Assembly: GCF_000384335.2 (NCBI RefSeq)
Contig: NZ_KQ031382.1
Location: forward strand, 3,421,545 to 3,485,544
Reading direction: 5' to 3'
Origin: Hyphomicrobium sp. 99
Lineage (GTDB): Bacteria > Pseudomonadota > Alphaproteobacteria > Rhizobiales > Hyphomicrobiaceae
DNA: 64,000 nt
Under the pieces are notes generated by a model. It was not told the DNA's origin, did no database searches, and saw only the letters and a program-made list of their open reading frames with translations. The position numbers and the translations under genes were made by a program. How positions within the stretch are numbered: position 1 is the first letter of the stretch; every line of letters starts with the position of its first letter. This document shows, one piece after another, positions 15,610-24,380 of this stretch.

Positions 15610-17453
15610 GCGACGCTCCGCAACTCGATACGTGTCACCTTGCCGGGAACGACGGCGCTGATATTCGCGCGGCTTCCTGATTTGATGCCGGCATCAAATA
15701 GCGCGCGAGCCAGCGGATTGATGAGATGCGCTTCGATCTGATTCCGGATACCGCGTCCGCCATTTGAGAGATCCTTGAGGCACAAAGCCCGAAGCGTTGC
15801 CAAAGCTTCTTGGAAAATCTCTATGAAGATGTCTTTGTCAGCGAGGTCCTTGATCGTACTGGCCACCATGGCTTCAAAGATTTCTAACGCGACCGGATCG
15901 CGAATGAAATCGAACACGATGATGTTCTCGCCCATCCGGTTCAGCAGCTCTGGCCGATTGATGACCTGCTTGAAGTGGCGGTCGATTTCGCTGCGAACCT
16001 TGCTCTGAACGGCGGAGAACTCCTCGCTCGGCAATACATTGGAAACACGTTCGCCGTCAGTGCCCTGGCGATAAATACCCAGATTGGAAGTGAACAAGAT
16101 CAAGGCTTCAGAGAAATAGACTCGTTCGCCGCGCCCCGAGGTGAGCAGGCCGTCATCCAGAACCTGTAGAAACTTATCCAGGATGCGGGGATGTGCCTTC
16201 TCAATCTCATCGAAAAGAACGACGCTGAACGGCTTTTCGCGGATGGCGTTCGTAAGTTCTCCGCCAGCGTCATAACCAACATATCCAGGCGGAGCACCAA
16301 TCAAACGCTGGTCGGCGTGTTCGGCGCTGAACTCCGACATATCGAAACGGATGTAGGCGCTCTCGTCGTTGAACAGCAGCTGCGTGATGGTTTTAGCCAG
16401 TTCAGTTTTACCGACACCGGTCGGTCCCGCTAGGAAAGCCACTCCCCTTGGCCGCCCACCGCGTCGTCCTCCGCCAACGCCGGTAATGGCGCGCTTGATG
16501 ATGTCGAGCACATGCACGACAGCATGGTCCTGCCCCTTGACGCGAGCCGTGATGAACTCTTCACCATCCCTGATTTTTTCCTGAGGTATTTTCGCCCATG
16601 GGTCCTCGGTGACCCCTACCTTGTAGTTGCGGACGGCATCCTTGACCTTTGTCACGGGAATGTTCTCGCGACGGGCGAGTACGGCGATCGCCGTGAGATC
16701 AAGCAGCAAAAGCCCCTCTGTTTGCTCAACGAACTCGCGGCCGAGTGTCTCCGCGATTTGGCTATCGAGCGTCGCTCCCTGAGGCATCGTACGCAGCAGG
16801 GACGGGACTAGGACGTTGCGCGCACTATTGTCAGGCTTCGGGATCGGGATGCTGCGGATACGCGGATTATCGATCAGGAACCAATCAGGAAGGTTTCCCT
16901 CACGCTCGGCGATCCACACAATCGTGTTGAACGCCGGAGCTCTGTTTGGACCGGCAGGACGGGCTTTCGCCCGATGTGCCTGAACTAGAGCGTTCGCGAA
17001 CAGCCGATGCTCCCCCTCGCTCAACGTATCCGACCGCACTAAGAGCCGCGACGCGAAGTCGACCAGCAAGGCGACGGGTGGCCCGTCCAAGCTCACGAAG
17101 CGGCCCAATATGTCCATCAACGCGGTTGGGCCCGCTGGTGATTGACCGGATTCACTGACAGTAAGTCCAAGTCGCTCGAGCAGCTGTCGGCTTGCCGTTA
17201 TCTCGTCTGGGTTGAGACCGAACTGACCGAACCCATTCACGAGATCATAGACGATTGTGCCGGCATATCCCGCCGCCCTCAGCTCCCGGTGAACACAGTC
17301 GCTCAGCGACACCGCGCTGTAGGTCCCGGTGCTCGTCTCGCTAACCTGCAGGTCTCTTACATTGCCCGAGAAAACGAATTGGCTTTTGAGGGGAACGTAG
17401 CGCGCAAAATCCCGAAGCCATCGCGGCTTCTCAAAATGACTTAGTCCGGCCAT
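15606..17453 (-). CDS. ClpB-like AAA+ ATPase
   Basis: The 615-residue protein has a degenerate N-terminal AAA-like half (FVFSGNVRDL, ALLVDFASRL) without a P-loop. A full ClpB/ClpA second-module ATPase follows: Walker A GPTGVGKTELAK near residue 343, pore loop GYVGYDAGG, Walker B VVLFDEIEKAH, sensor LFTSNLG and a C-terminal small domain with GGRGIRNQIE. It probably forms a hexameric unfoldase. It is the first gene of a four-gene operon with radical SAM, kinase-helicase-nuclease and coiled-coil genes. The 90-nt upstream gap carries an AT-rich palindrome. Confidence 0.85.
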   Translation of the reverse strand: MAGLSHFEKPRWLRDFARYVPLKSQFVFSGNVRDLQVSETSTGTYSAVSLSDCVHRELRAAGYAGTIVYDLVNGFGQFGLNPDEITASRQLLERLGLTVSESGQSPAGPTALMDILGRFVSLDGPPVALLVDFASRLLVRSDTLSEGEHRLFANALVQAHRAKARPAGPNRAPAFNTIVWIAEREGNLPDWFLIDNPRIRSIPIPKPDNSARNVLVPSLLRTMPQGATLDSQIAETLGREFVEQTEGLLLLDLTAIAVLARRENIPVTKVKDAVRNYKVGVTEDPWAKIPQEKIRDGEEFITARVKGQDHAVVHVLDIIKRAITGVGGGRRGGRPRGVAFLAGPTGVGKTELAKTITQLLFNDESAYIRFDMSEFSAEHADQRLIGAPPGYVGYDAGGELTNAIREKPFSVVLFDEIEKAHPRILDKFLQVLDDGLLTSGRGERVYFSEALILFTSNLGIYRQGTDGERVSNVLPSEEFSAVQSKVRSEIDRHFKQVINRPELLNRMGENIIVFDFIRDPVALEIFEAMVASTIKDLADKDIFIEIFQEALATLRALCLKDLSNGGRGIRNQIEAHLINPLARALFDAGIKSGSRANISAVVPGKVTRIELRSVA

Positions 17454-17482
17454 GCCGCCCCCTGGTTTTAACCGAATGCACG

Positions 17483-17496
17483 TTCATTTAAACGAA
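17483..17496. promoter_or_regulatory. AT-rich palindrome upstream of the ClpB-like operon
   Basis: TTCATTTAAACGAA is an almost perfect palindrome (TTC-N-TTTAAA-N-GAA) 30 nt before the AAA+ start codon. On the minus strand it overlaps a possible -10 (TAAATG), with a TTGTTA 15 bp upstream as a weak -35. It is a candidate operator or promoter element; no regulator is assigned. Confidence 0.35.
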
Positions 17497-17542
17497 GGCA
17501 CTACTTAACAACATAGCCGGACCAGCTGAACCAAAACCATTT

Positions 17543-18907
17543 CTAACTACAAGCACCAACATGACCGAACGCGTACGGTCCGGAAGTCATGGTGACAGCC
17601 TCGATGCCATCCGGATCAACAAGACTGCCAGCAATGCTTTGATAGGATCGACCACCATTGAGGCGGCGGAGCAATTCACTTAGAGCAAACGCTGCCGCGA
17701 CTAGCCCGACGAAGGGAACACCGACAGAACGGGACGCGAGTTGGGCAAGTCCGCAGGTATCCAGACCTTTCGCTTTGAGGGCTTGGTAAGCTGGTTGGTC
17801 AGAAACGTTAGGTCCGCCAGGGACCTTATCTTGCGACCAGAGACGATCTGCATTCAGCGCAGACGGAAATGTGTGCATCGCAAATGCGCGAAAGCCCTCC
17901 GGCCCGCCGCCCAGCCCGGCCTCGACCACGAGACCAAAACCCGCCCTTTCCAGAGAAGCGCGAGAGAGAGGATTGTCCACGCCACAGAGTGCGACTGGCG
18001 GATCATGAGGCGAGACGCGGGTCCATGTGCCGAACCGCTGTTCGTTGATCGCAACGTCCATCCCGCGCTGCTCCAGCCAGGACGCCACAACGCGTGTCTT
18101 ATGCTTGCCTGCCCGGTCGAGTGAAGAAAGCACCGATGTGCTGTCATTCGAGGGCGCGATGCGATCGAAATCCTGCAGCATGAGCCGCACCTGCCCTCGA
18201 TCACCATACGGCAGGCATGCGAGAAGCCAAGCTGTTGCCTGCCCCAGATTCCCCATTCCGATCAGCCACAGTGCAGACGGCAGGTAAGTAAGTCCCGGTC
18301 CTTTGGCATCCGCGTCCAGCCAATGGCTCTTTGGCGACCAAAGCGAAAATCCGCACGAACGGCGACCCGCCATCGGATGATCGCCTGCATGGTATGAAAA
18401 GGCCTCTCCAATACACGCGCAGGCGGCTATGACGGGCGCAAGCGGCATGGCCCCGTCGTCGCACAATGCCGAACCATTGCGCGCAGGGATTACGCCGCCG
18501 CACCAGCCCGACCATAAAAGATGCCACGCCGGCAAACCCGGTCCGGCATGTTCAACATCACCGATCAGCGCGAGCGGCAAAGATGGCGAAAGGGATGAAA
18601 CAAGCTTTCCGCCCAGTTCTTGGACGGCCTCACGAACCGACGGCGCTTCGGCAAGGGGAAGAAGAAGGGGTGCATCGATGAGATCCGCGACTTCAATGCC
18701 GCCGAGGAACGTGCGGCGTGCGGCGTTCACTAAGGTCAGAAGCGCGATCTGGCCGTTGCGTGTCTGCTGCGCCTTCTCGGAAATGCGCACGCCTAGGCCA
18801 AAGCCAGCAAGCATTTCGATCGCTTCGTCCTGCGTCGCTGCTTTGCCGTTGTCCATGAAGAGCTTCGCGGTGCGGTGCATGTGCTCGTGATCAATCGGGA
18901 GGCCCAT
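17543..18907 (-). CDS. E1-like (ThiF-fold) ubiquitin-activating protein
   Basis: The 454-residue protein has an N-terminal domain of about 200 residues and a ThiF/E1 adenylation domain with LWLIGMGNLGQA near residue 217. The latter continues with the acidic LMLQDFDRI strand and a basic KHKTRV segment. A candidate catalytic Cys is in GLDTCGLAQ near 384, followed by the SRSVGVPFVG helix of E1-like enzymes. It would adenylate the C-terminus of the adjacent ubiquitin-like protein and pass it to the E2-like protein. The ATG at 18907 has GGAG upstream and lies 2 nt after the JAB stop. A longer frame to 19012 lies inside the JAB gene and is rejected. Confidence 0.8.
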   Translation of the reverse strand: MGLPIDHEHMHRTAKLFMDNGKAATQDEAIEMLAGFGLGVRISEKAQQTRNGQIALLTLVNAARRTFLGGIEVADLIDAPLLLPLAEAPSVREAVQELGGKLVSSLSPSLPLALIGDVEHAGPGLPAWHLLWSGWCGGVIPARNGSALCDDGAMPLAPVIAACACIGEAFSYHAGDHPMAGRRSCGFSLWSPKSHWLDADAKGPGLTYLPSALWLIGMGNLGQATAWLLACLPYGDRGQVRLMLQDFDRIAPSNDSTSVLSSLDRAGKHKTRVVASWLEQRGMDVAINEQRFGTWTRVSPHDPPVALCGVDNPLSRASLERAGFGLVVEAGLGGGPEGFRAFAMHTFPSALNADRLWSQDKVPGGPNVSDQPAYQALKAKGLDTCGLAQLASRSVGVPFVGLVAAAFALSELLRRLNGGRSYQSIAGSLVDPDGIEAVTMTSGPYAFGHVGACS

Positions 18908-18909
18908 GG

Positions 18910-19431
18910 TCAGCTCCAGAATCCGCAGTAGATGAACCCCGGGCGGCGAGCGGGGCTGCAATCTGTCCATTGATGACTGCCGCGATATTCGAAGACGCCA
19001 AGTCGATCCCACGGGACCGGCGGCGCTGCGAAGTCCGGCGCTATCATCGCGATATGCCCTTCCCTCGCGACCATCGGGTTGGTGCGGTCAGAATGGCTTT
19101 GAAACGCCGCGCCGGGATGGGTGTGGATGTCGGCGACCACGGTCAGGCTGCGGGATCGGCAGATCGACCACAGCTTCGAGAACGCATCAGCGCGAAGGAC
19201 GCAGACGCCGGTCCGGTAGACCTGCGGATCAAGCTCGTCGTAGAACACGAAGTCGTTGACGTTGCGGATGTCACCCGCGCGGCTGCCGAGAAGAAACGCG
19301 CCGGCTTCGTGGACGCCACCGCCACGTCGATGCAGCCCGTCTGTCAATCTGCTCCAGACGTCAGGCGCGCAATTGATCCTGTGCCTAGGCGCCGCGAACG
19401 CCCGTATAATCGCTTTGATCGAGAAGTTCAT
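18910..19431 (-). CDS. JAB/MPN metalloprotease (deubiquitinase-like)
   Basis: The 173-residue protein shows the JAMM zinc site. Its Glu is in [10 protein letters not shown] near residue 42, and HTHP with a Ser and Asp ([13 protein letters not shown]) lies near 101-113. In bacterial ubiquitin-like operons such peptidases trim the ubiquitin-like precursor or release it from targets. The ATG at 19431 lies inside the end of the E2-like gene with a 47-nt overlap. A later start is possible but no better codon is visible. The gene order ubiquitin-like, E2, JAB, E1 matches the multi-ubiquitin neighbourhoods described by comparative genomics. Confidence 0.82.
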   Translation of the reverse strand: MNFSIKAIIRAFAAPRHRINCAPDVWSRLTDGLHRRGGGVHEAGAFLLGSRAGDIRNVNDFVFYDELDPQVYRTGVCVLRADAFSKLWSICRSRSLTVVADIHTHPGAAFQSHSDRTNPMVAREGHIAMIAPDFAAPPVPWDRLGVFEYRGSHQWTDCSPARRPGFIYCGFWS

Positions 19432-19870
19432 AAATCTGATCCAGATAACAGGTTATGCCAATGGCCGGCTGCCAGAGGCGGTTGGGATGCTGGTGAAGCC
19501 AGTCACTATGACCTTCGAGCGAGATGCGGTCGCAGGGAAGATACAGACACGTGCCGCCCTTCCACTCGGGCCGGAAGATGGAAGGGACAATCAACTTGCC
19601 ACCAGGCCACCGTGCCGGAGCCAGCGGCGCGTTGGCATCGAAATCCCACGGCTGCGCCGTCACGGGTGATAGCCGGTAGCCCGAGCACTGGAATCGGAAC
19701 GCGTATTCGGCCGGGGATTCCGGCCGTGGTGCCGCCGCAATCGCTATGACGGCGTACGGCCAGGCCACGGACAGCAGACGCCACTTCCCTTCGACCTCGC
19801 CGCACCGAAAACGCGGTGCGGCAAGATCTGCGAGCAGCAACAACTCGCCTGGCGAATTGATGAGAGACAC
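19385..19870 (-). CDS. E2-like conjugating protein
   Basis: This 161-residue protein is divergent but has the E2-like pattern: a beta-rich N-terminal half ([12 protein letters not shown]), then [11 protein letters not shown], in which Cys108 occupies the position of the E2 G-x-[IL]-C-L active site. A Trp-containing segment and a C-terminal helix follow ([19 protein letters not shown]). Its position between the tandem ubiquitin-like and JAB genes supports the call. It would accept the activated ubiquitin-like protein from the E1-like protein. No E3-like gene is visible. The start is 5 nt after the upstream stop. Confidence 0.65.
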   Translation of the reverse strand: MSLINSPGELLLLADLAAPRFRCGEVEGKWRLLSVAWPYAVIAIAAAPRPESPAEYAFRFQCSGYRLSPVTAQPWDFDANAPLAPARWPGGKLIVPSIFRPEWKGGTCLYLPCDRISLEGHSDWLHQHPNRLWQPAIGITCYLDQIYELLDQSDYTGVRGA

Positions 19871-19874
19871 GGCC

Positions 19875-20369
19875 TTAACCCTCCACGCGCTTTACGGGGA
19901 CGAGATCGAAGCAGACGCTGCACTCGCGCCCGTTCGTAAGCTCATGTAACGGGGTGTCGGTGGCGGGTTCGCGGTCCGTGCCGCAAAGGCGCAGCACGTG
20001 CTCGCCGGCGTCCTTCGGATCGAGCTTGAGCTTGTCGACCGCCCACGCCTTGACCTTACGAACGCGCGCGCCCGGGGCAAACTTGTGATCGATGGTGCGT
20101 TCAAGGAAATTGACCGAGACCGCAATCTTGCGACAGCGGCTGAGATGCAAGCGGCAACCGCGCTTAATACCCTTCACCGTCTTCTTGTGATCGTCGAGTT
20201 CGTGGCCATCCTCGTCTTCATTGACGAAGAGCAGCGCGTCTGCGTCTACCGTGACGCCGTGTTTTGCCATCGCATCGAGAACGTCGCCAACGGTGCTATC
20301 CGCGAGCAGTTCGATCTCAATGATGCCGGGTTTGTCCTGTACTTGAAGAAATGCCAGTGCCTTGTCCAT
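19875..20369 (-). CDS. Tandem ubiquitin-like (multi-ubiquitin) protein
   Basis: The 164-residue protein has two beta-grasp repeats, about residues 10-78 ([20 protein letters not shown]) and 82-160 ([20 protein letters not shown]). Both match the multi-ubiquitin family found beside E1, E2 and JAB genes. The C-terminus is KRVEG, ending with a single Gly instead of Gly-Gly. No residues beyond it need trimming, so the JAB enzyme may serve mainly in deconjugation. Purine-rich AAGGGAGAG lies just before the ATG. A dedicated promoter-like element at 20399-20428 lies upstream, matching the one before the sigma-like gene. Confidence 0.8.
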   Translation of the reverse strand: MDKALAFLQVQDKPGIIEIELLADSTVGDVLDAMAKHGVTVDADALLFVNEDEDGHELDDHKKTVKGIKRGCRLHLSRCRKIAVSVNFLERTIDHKFAPGARVRKVKAWAVDKLKLDPKDAGEHVLRLCGTDREPATDTPLHELTNGRECSVCFDLVPVKRVEG

Positions 20370-20398
20370 GATGCTCTCCCTTTCGCGCTCTCAGGGAG

Positions 20399-20428
20399 TA
20401 AGCGAAGCCACATGGAAAAAAGCGGAAG
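20399..20428 (-). promoter_or_regulatory. Sigma-specific promoter-like element before the ubiquitin-like operon
   Basis: On the minus strand CTTCCGCTTTTTTC (20415-20428), 8 bp, then TTCGCTTA (20399-20406) lies 30 nt before the ubiquitin-like start codon. The same 14-mer, the same 8-bp spacing and TACGCTTA occur before the sigma-like gene at 25078-25107, with TGAG at the same distance downstream. Duplication with exact spacing is strong evidence for a shared two-part promoter. Confidence 0.72.
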
Positions 20429-20430
20429 TG

Positions 20431-23400
20431 CTAAGCACCGCAGATAAAGTAATACGGGCAGGCCGGGCAATGCCGGTCGGAGCGATCTGGCGGAAAGGCG
20501 CCGTTCTCGATGCCGGTGATGGCGTCCACGTATTCTCCGAGCTTGTCAGCCTCTTTCTTATGGACCGGCACCGATACGGATAGGGCATGCGCCGCGTATA
20601 ACGTTTCGACAGAGGCGCGGTTGGCGCCGTATCGATCGTTGGCCCCTTTTCTCAAGAGCGCGTAGACCGCATTGTCGGGCTCGGATTTTGTCTGTCTTCC
20701 GGTGCGGATCCGCTGAATACGAACGGAGCCGTCTGCACCGATGACGACTCTGTCCGGTCTAACGGACACACTTCTGCCGCTCACATCGACCGACCACTCG
20801 TCACGCTCATAGCGGGCATCTTCACCGCCAACGAGCGTTGCCATGGCAGACACCATCGCATCGGCGCTTTTGCGATAGAAGGGCTCGAAGCCGTGATCGG
20901 CTGGACCGCGTTCGGACCAGTCGCGATCGAGTTGAGCCATCGCCGTAACGGCATCTGCGGGTTCCTGCCTCGCGCGCGCGTCTTCGAGCCACGAGATCGT
21001 GCGATAGACGCAGCCGTGAAACTTCACATAAGCGGAGCTGCGGCCGCCGCCCGAGATCCCGTCGACGAACTCATAGCGATAGCGGCGCGGGCATTGCATA
21101 TAGGTGCTGAGTTCGCGCTCTGTGTAGAACTGTTTGGTGGTCACGTTCACGCGTTCAGGCGCTGCACCCGGCAAGAACGTAGACCCATGCCGTGATTGCT
21201 GCACGCTCGCGACCCTGCCTACGAATGCCGATGCGTTTGACTTTCTGACAGCCGTGTATTGCTCGGCCCGGCTGATGCAGAGGTAGTCGCGGGCCCGAGA
21301 CAACGCTACGAAAAACAGGCACTCTTCTTCGGCTGCGTGATCCTCGCTTGCCGTAGCGAGTGCGGGCAAAGTCGGCGGCGGCGGACAGCGGACTGGATGC
21401 GCACGTGCCGGCATATAGCCGGCAGCCAGTCCCGGAAGGTGGACGGCCGTGAACTCTAGCCCTTTGCTGCCGTGGATGGTCATGACGCGCACGGCGTCGA
21501 GGTCGGACGCTTCGGACGCGACCGGCCGGAACATTCGGTCGTCGTTCAAGGCTTCCAGGCGGCGAACGCGATCGAGAAGTGTGCGGCGCGACGCGTGGCC
21601 TCTGTCAGGATGGTCGATGCACAGCTTGAGGAATTGATAGATCGCAATCAGGCATTGCTGCGATTTGCTGTCGTTCGCTTCGAGAAGCGGGTCCAGATAT
21701 TCGCTGCGCTCGACAAGATACGTGGAAAGCATCGACCACGCCGAGCTCGCCGGACCCATGCCTTGCAGATGCGTGGCCAGGAGGCTGAGCCCCCTCTTCC
21801 CGTCTTCGGTGAGGTCGGCAATGGTGTCTAGGTGTCGGATCGCATCCAATACCGTCTGGCCGGTCTCCGCCACGCGGGAAAGCACCTTGACGGCATCGCT
21901 GCGGGGTATGCGGTATTGCAGGAATCTCGCAACCCGCATAAGGCCGACACCGCCAAATTCAGCGTCGAGAGCCAGAAGGGATTGGAGGTCACGGATCTCG
22001 TCACGCTCGAACAGATCGCCAAGATAAAGCAGCGGCACGCCCATGCTTTCGAGGGGGCCGCAGATTCTCGCGAGAGTGAGATGAGATCGCGCCAGGATGA
22101 CCTGGTCTTCGTAACGGATGCCCTTCGCCCGCAACTCTTCGATGTTTGCCTTTATGGCGGCGGCTTCGGACGTTACGTCCGGTGCAACGACGATTTTGAC
22201 GCCGCCGCTATCCTGGCGGGCCGGAATCCATGAAGGCGCCATGGCGCCGTTTGGCATCGTGCGCGCGAACGAACCAAACGCCGTGACCACATCGGGGACC
22301 GATCGATAGTTGTACTTCAGGGAAAGCGTCTCGCCGCCGAACTCTTCGGTGAATCGCGTCACGTTGCCGGGTTCGGCGCCCCGGAACCTGTAGATCGACT
22401 GTCTGGCGTCGGCGACCACCCACACTTCAGTCTCGGGCTTGCAAAGCGCGCGAAGAAACTGCGCGCTCGCAAGATTCACGTCCTGGTACTCATCGACAAG
22501 AATATGCGCGTAGCCATCGCGATAAGTCTGTGCAATGTCGGCATGCTCCGTGAGCATTCTGGCGGGGAGCATCACAAGGTCGCCGAAATCGACCGCATCA
22601 TTCTCAAGCAACAGCTCTTCGTAGACCTTGTAAATCGAGGCAACTTCCTTCGCTTTCTCTCCGATCTCGCGCACGGCCGGGTCGGCTGACGCGCATGCGG
22701 CGTCAGCCTCGTTCATGTATTGCTGCCAGGGGATCATCTCATCCTTGCAGCGGGAGATGGCCCGCAGGACTTCGCGGAGTTCAAGGGCGGGATCATAGAT
22801 ATTGAGAAAGTGATGCAGGTCGAGGCGGGTCAGGTTGTTCTCAAGCAGTACAAGACATCCGGCCTCGTCGAGCAGCTTGACGTTGATGGTTCGGCCCACG
22901 CGATCGGCGTGCTTCGCAAGAATTTCCCAGCCGAAGGCGTGGAACGTTCCGGTCCACATTTCAATCGCGGCACGCGGGTTCATGGCGCTGATGCGCTCCC
23001 GCATCTCTTCAGCGGCCTTGTTCGAGAATGTCAGCGCCAGAATAGAAGACGGCGCTACGCCATCGTTGATAAGGCGTTCAAGGCGGTGCACAAGCGTTCT
23101 GGTCTTGCCCGTGCCCGGGCCGGCGTCCACCAACAGTGGACGCCCGCGCCACTCAGCGGCTTTGCGCTGCGATTTATCAAGCTCGTATCTTGGCGCCGCA
23201 ACTTCGGGGTCACGCGGCCGCAGTGGCGGAAGAAGTAGCGCTCTTACGGCCTGGTTCATGACGAGGCCGAATGGCAGGCCAAGATCGCGCGCGATGCCTG
23301 CAATATCGCGCTTTCCTGCCAGAAGCTCGGTGCGCAGCCAATCGGAAGGACAAAGGAATTCGCCGGCGAAGATGTCGGCCTGAACCTCTTTGCGCTCCTT

Positions 23401-23769
23401 GGGCGAGTAACCCTGCGCCGCAGCAACGCCGCCGTCAATCTTATCCCCGCCCAGACCCGGCGCGATCATCGTCACATCGCTGCGCGGATCGCGATGCAAT
23501 TCGAAGTGGCCGATTTCGTGGGCGGTAACGACCGCCTCATCTTCGCGGGTCTGCCCCTGGGCGAGGTGAACGATGAAGGCTGGGCGATCAAGAAAGCCCA
23601 ATACCCCCTCGCCGGCCCTCGTGCCGGGTTCAAAATATCTGATCTCGAGATCATGGATTAATAGCGAGGCAGACAGCAACGCCGATGCCCTTCTGTCTCC
23701 AGAAGCGCGATCGAGCGATTGTCCGTGCAAGGCGCGCGCAGCTAACCGGATATCCCGCCAGGCGTCCAT
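20431..23769 (-). CDS. ImmA/IrrE peptidase - UvrD helicase - PD-(D/E)XK-like fusion, 1112 aa
   Basis: Residues 1-180 form an ImmA/IrrE zinc peptidase with AHEIGHFELH near 83 and EVQADIFAGEFL near 130. A UvrD/Rep SF1A helicase follows: Walker A DAGPGTGKTRT near 216, LTFSNKAAEEM, DEYQDVN near 428, RQSIYRFRGA, and VMTIHGSKGLEF with VALSRARD. The C-terminal third looks like an AddB/RecB-type nuclease with CPRRYRYEF and terminal CPACPYYFIC, which suggests an Fe-S cluster. The catalytic strand reads VRIQRIRTGR in place of the usual D-x-K, so nuclease activity is doubtful. It overlaps the upstream XRE-like gene by 28 nt. Confidence 0.85.
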   Translation of the reverse strand: MDAWRDIRLAARALHGQSLDRASGDRRASALLSASLLIHDLEIRYFEPGTRAGEGVLGFLDRPAFIVHLAQGQTREDEAVVTAHEIGHFELHRDPRSDVTMIAPGLGGDKIDGGVAAAQGYSPKERKEVQADIFAGEFLCPSDWLRTELLAGKRDIAGIARDLGLPFGLVMNQAVRALLLPPLRPRDPEVAAPRYELDKSQRKAAEWRGRPLLVDAGPGTGKTRTLVHRLERLINDGVAPSSILALTFSNKAAEEMRERISAMNPRAAIEMWTGTFHAFGWEILAKHADRVGRTINVKLLDEAGCLVLLENNLTRLDLHHFLNIYDPALELREVLRAISRCKDEMIPWQQYMNEADAACASADPAVREIGEKAKEVASIYKVYEELLLENDAVDFGDLVMLPARMLTEHADIAQTYRDGYAHILVDEYQDVNLASAQFLRALCKPETEVWVVADARQSIYRFRGAEPGNVTRFTEEFGGETLSLKYNYRSVPDVVTAFGSFARTMPNGAMAPSWIPARQDSGGVKIVVAPDVTSEAAAIKANIEELRAKGIRYEDQVILARSHLTLARICGPLESMGVPLLYLGDLFERDEIRDLQSLLALDAEFGGVGLMRVARFLQYRIPRSDAVKVLSRVAETGQTVLDAIRHLDTIADLTEDGKRGLSLLATHLQGMGPASSAWSMLSTYLVERSEYLDPLLEANDSKSQQCLIAIYQFLKLCIDHPDRGHASRRTLLDRVRRLEALNDDRMFRPVASEASDLDAVRVMTIHGSKGLEFTAVHLPGLAAGYMPARAHPVRCPPPPTLPALATASEDHAAEEECLFFVALSRARDYLCISRAEQYTAVRKSNASAFVGRVASVQQSRHGSTFLPGAAPERVNVTTKQFYTERELSTYMQCPRRYRYEFVDGISGGGRSSAYVKFHGCVYRTISWLEDARARQEPADAVTAMAQLDRDWSERGPADHGFEPFYRKSADAMVSAMATLVGGEDARYERDEWSVDVSGRSVSVRPDRVVIGADGSVRIQRIRTGRQTKSEPDNAVYALLRKGANDRYGANRASVETLYAAHALSVSVPVHKKEADKLGEYVDAITGIENGAFPPDRSDRHCPACPYYFICGA

Positions 23770-24380
23770 GGGGAGTCCCTTCCAAGCCAGTAATTCTTTT
23801 TCTCTTCACTCATGTCAGTGTTCAGGATGACGGCCTCATATGATTGCGTGTGAACTTCGGGCTTGTTCGATGCTTTGGCATTCCCGAGCATGGGCGCTGA
23901 AAGCGTTCGGGCGATACTTTGCTCCAAATCGCTCGCGGCACTTCCAAGCGCATTCGACAAAGCCTGAAGCAAGCGGGAGTCTATCGGCAGTCGCAACCGT
24001 CCCGCGTTGAGTTCGCCCAGAACCAGACGATCGATCTCAATGCGGCGCGCGAGAGCCGGTATCGTGACTCCTGCCCGTTCCAGCAGCTGGGAGAATGTCT
24101 CGCCGCCTTTTGCAGCCTCCAGCGATCCCGCCTTTTCGGCGTCGTAGATCGCGTTCAACGTCCAGCTCCAGTTGCGCGCGATATCGGCCTCGTCAGGTTC
24201 GACGCCATGCAGTTCCGGCTGCGCTTTCCAGGAAAGCTGATGCTCTGCATGGGCAATGATATCGTCGGCGAATTCCGGATATCGGCTCGTCCACTCCAAA
24301 ATCTGTTCAGCAGTCGGGTGCTCGCAAGCCTCATGGAAGGCGAACAGAACTTCATCTCTGCGGGTGTCGTTCGTGCTCAT
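23742..24380 (-). CDS. XRE-like regulatory protein, probable ImmA substrate
   Basis: The 212-residue protein begins with a helical part of about 75 residues (ILEWTSRYPEFADDIIAHAE) seen in proteins encoded beside sigma factors. A helix-turn-helix-like region follows near 95-145 (FSQLLERAGVTIPALARRIE, VLGELNAGRL). It overlaps the sigma-like gene by 4 nt upstream and the ImmA-UvrD gene by 28 nt downstream. An HTH protein between a sigma factor and an ImmA-family peptidase suggests an anti-sigma or repressor that the peptidase inactivates. That role is inference from ImmR/ImmA-type pairs. Confidence 0.6.
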   Translation of the reverse strand: MSTNDTRRDEVLFAFHEACEHPTAEQILEWTSRYPEFADDIIAHAEHQLSWKAQPELHGVEPDEADIARNWSWTLNAIYDAEKAGSLEAAKGGETFSQLLERAGVTIPALARRIEIDRLVLGELNAGRLRLPIDSRLLQALSNALGSAASDLEQSIARTLSAPMLGNAKASNKPEVHTQSYEAVILNTDMSEEKKNYWLGRDSPWTPGGISG

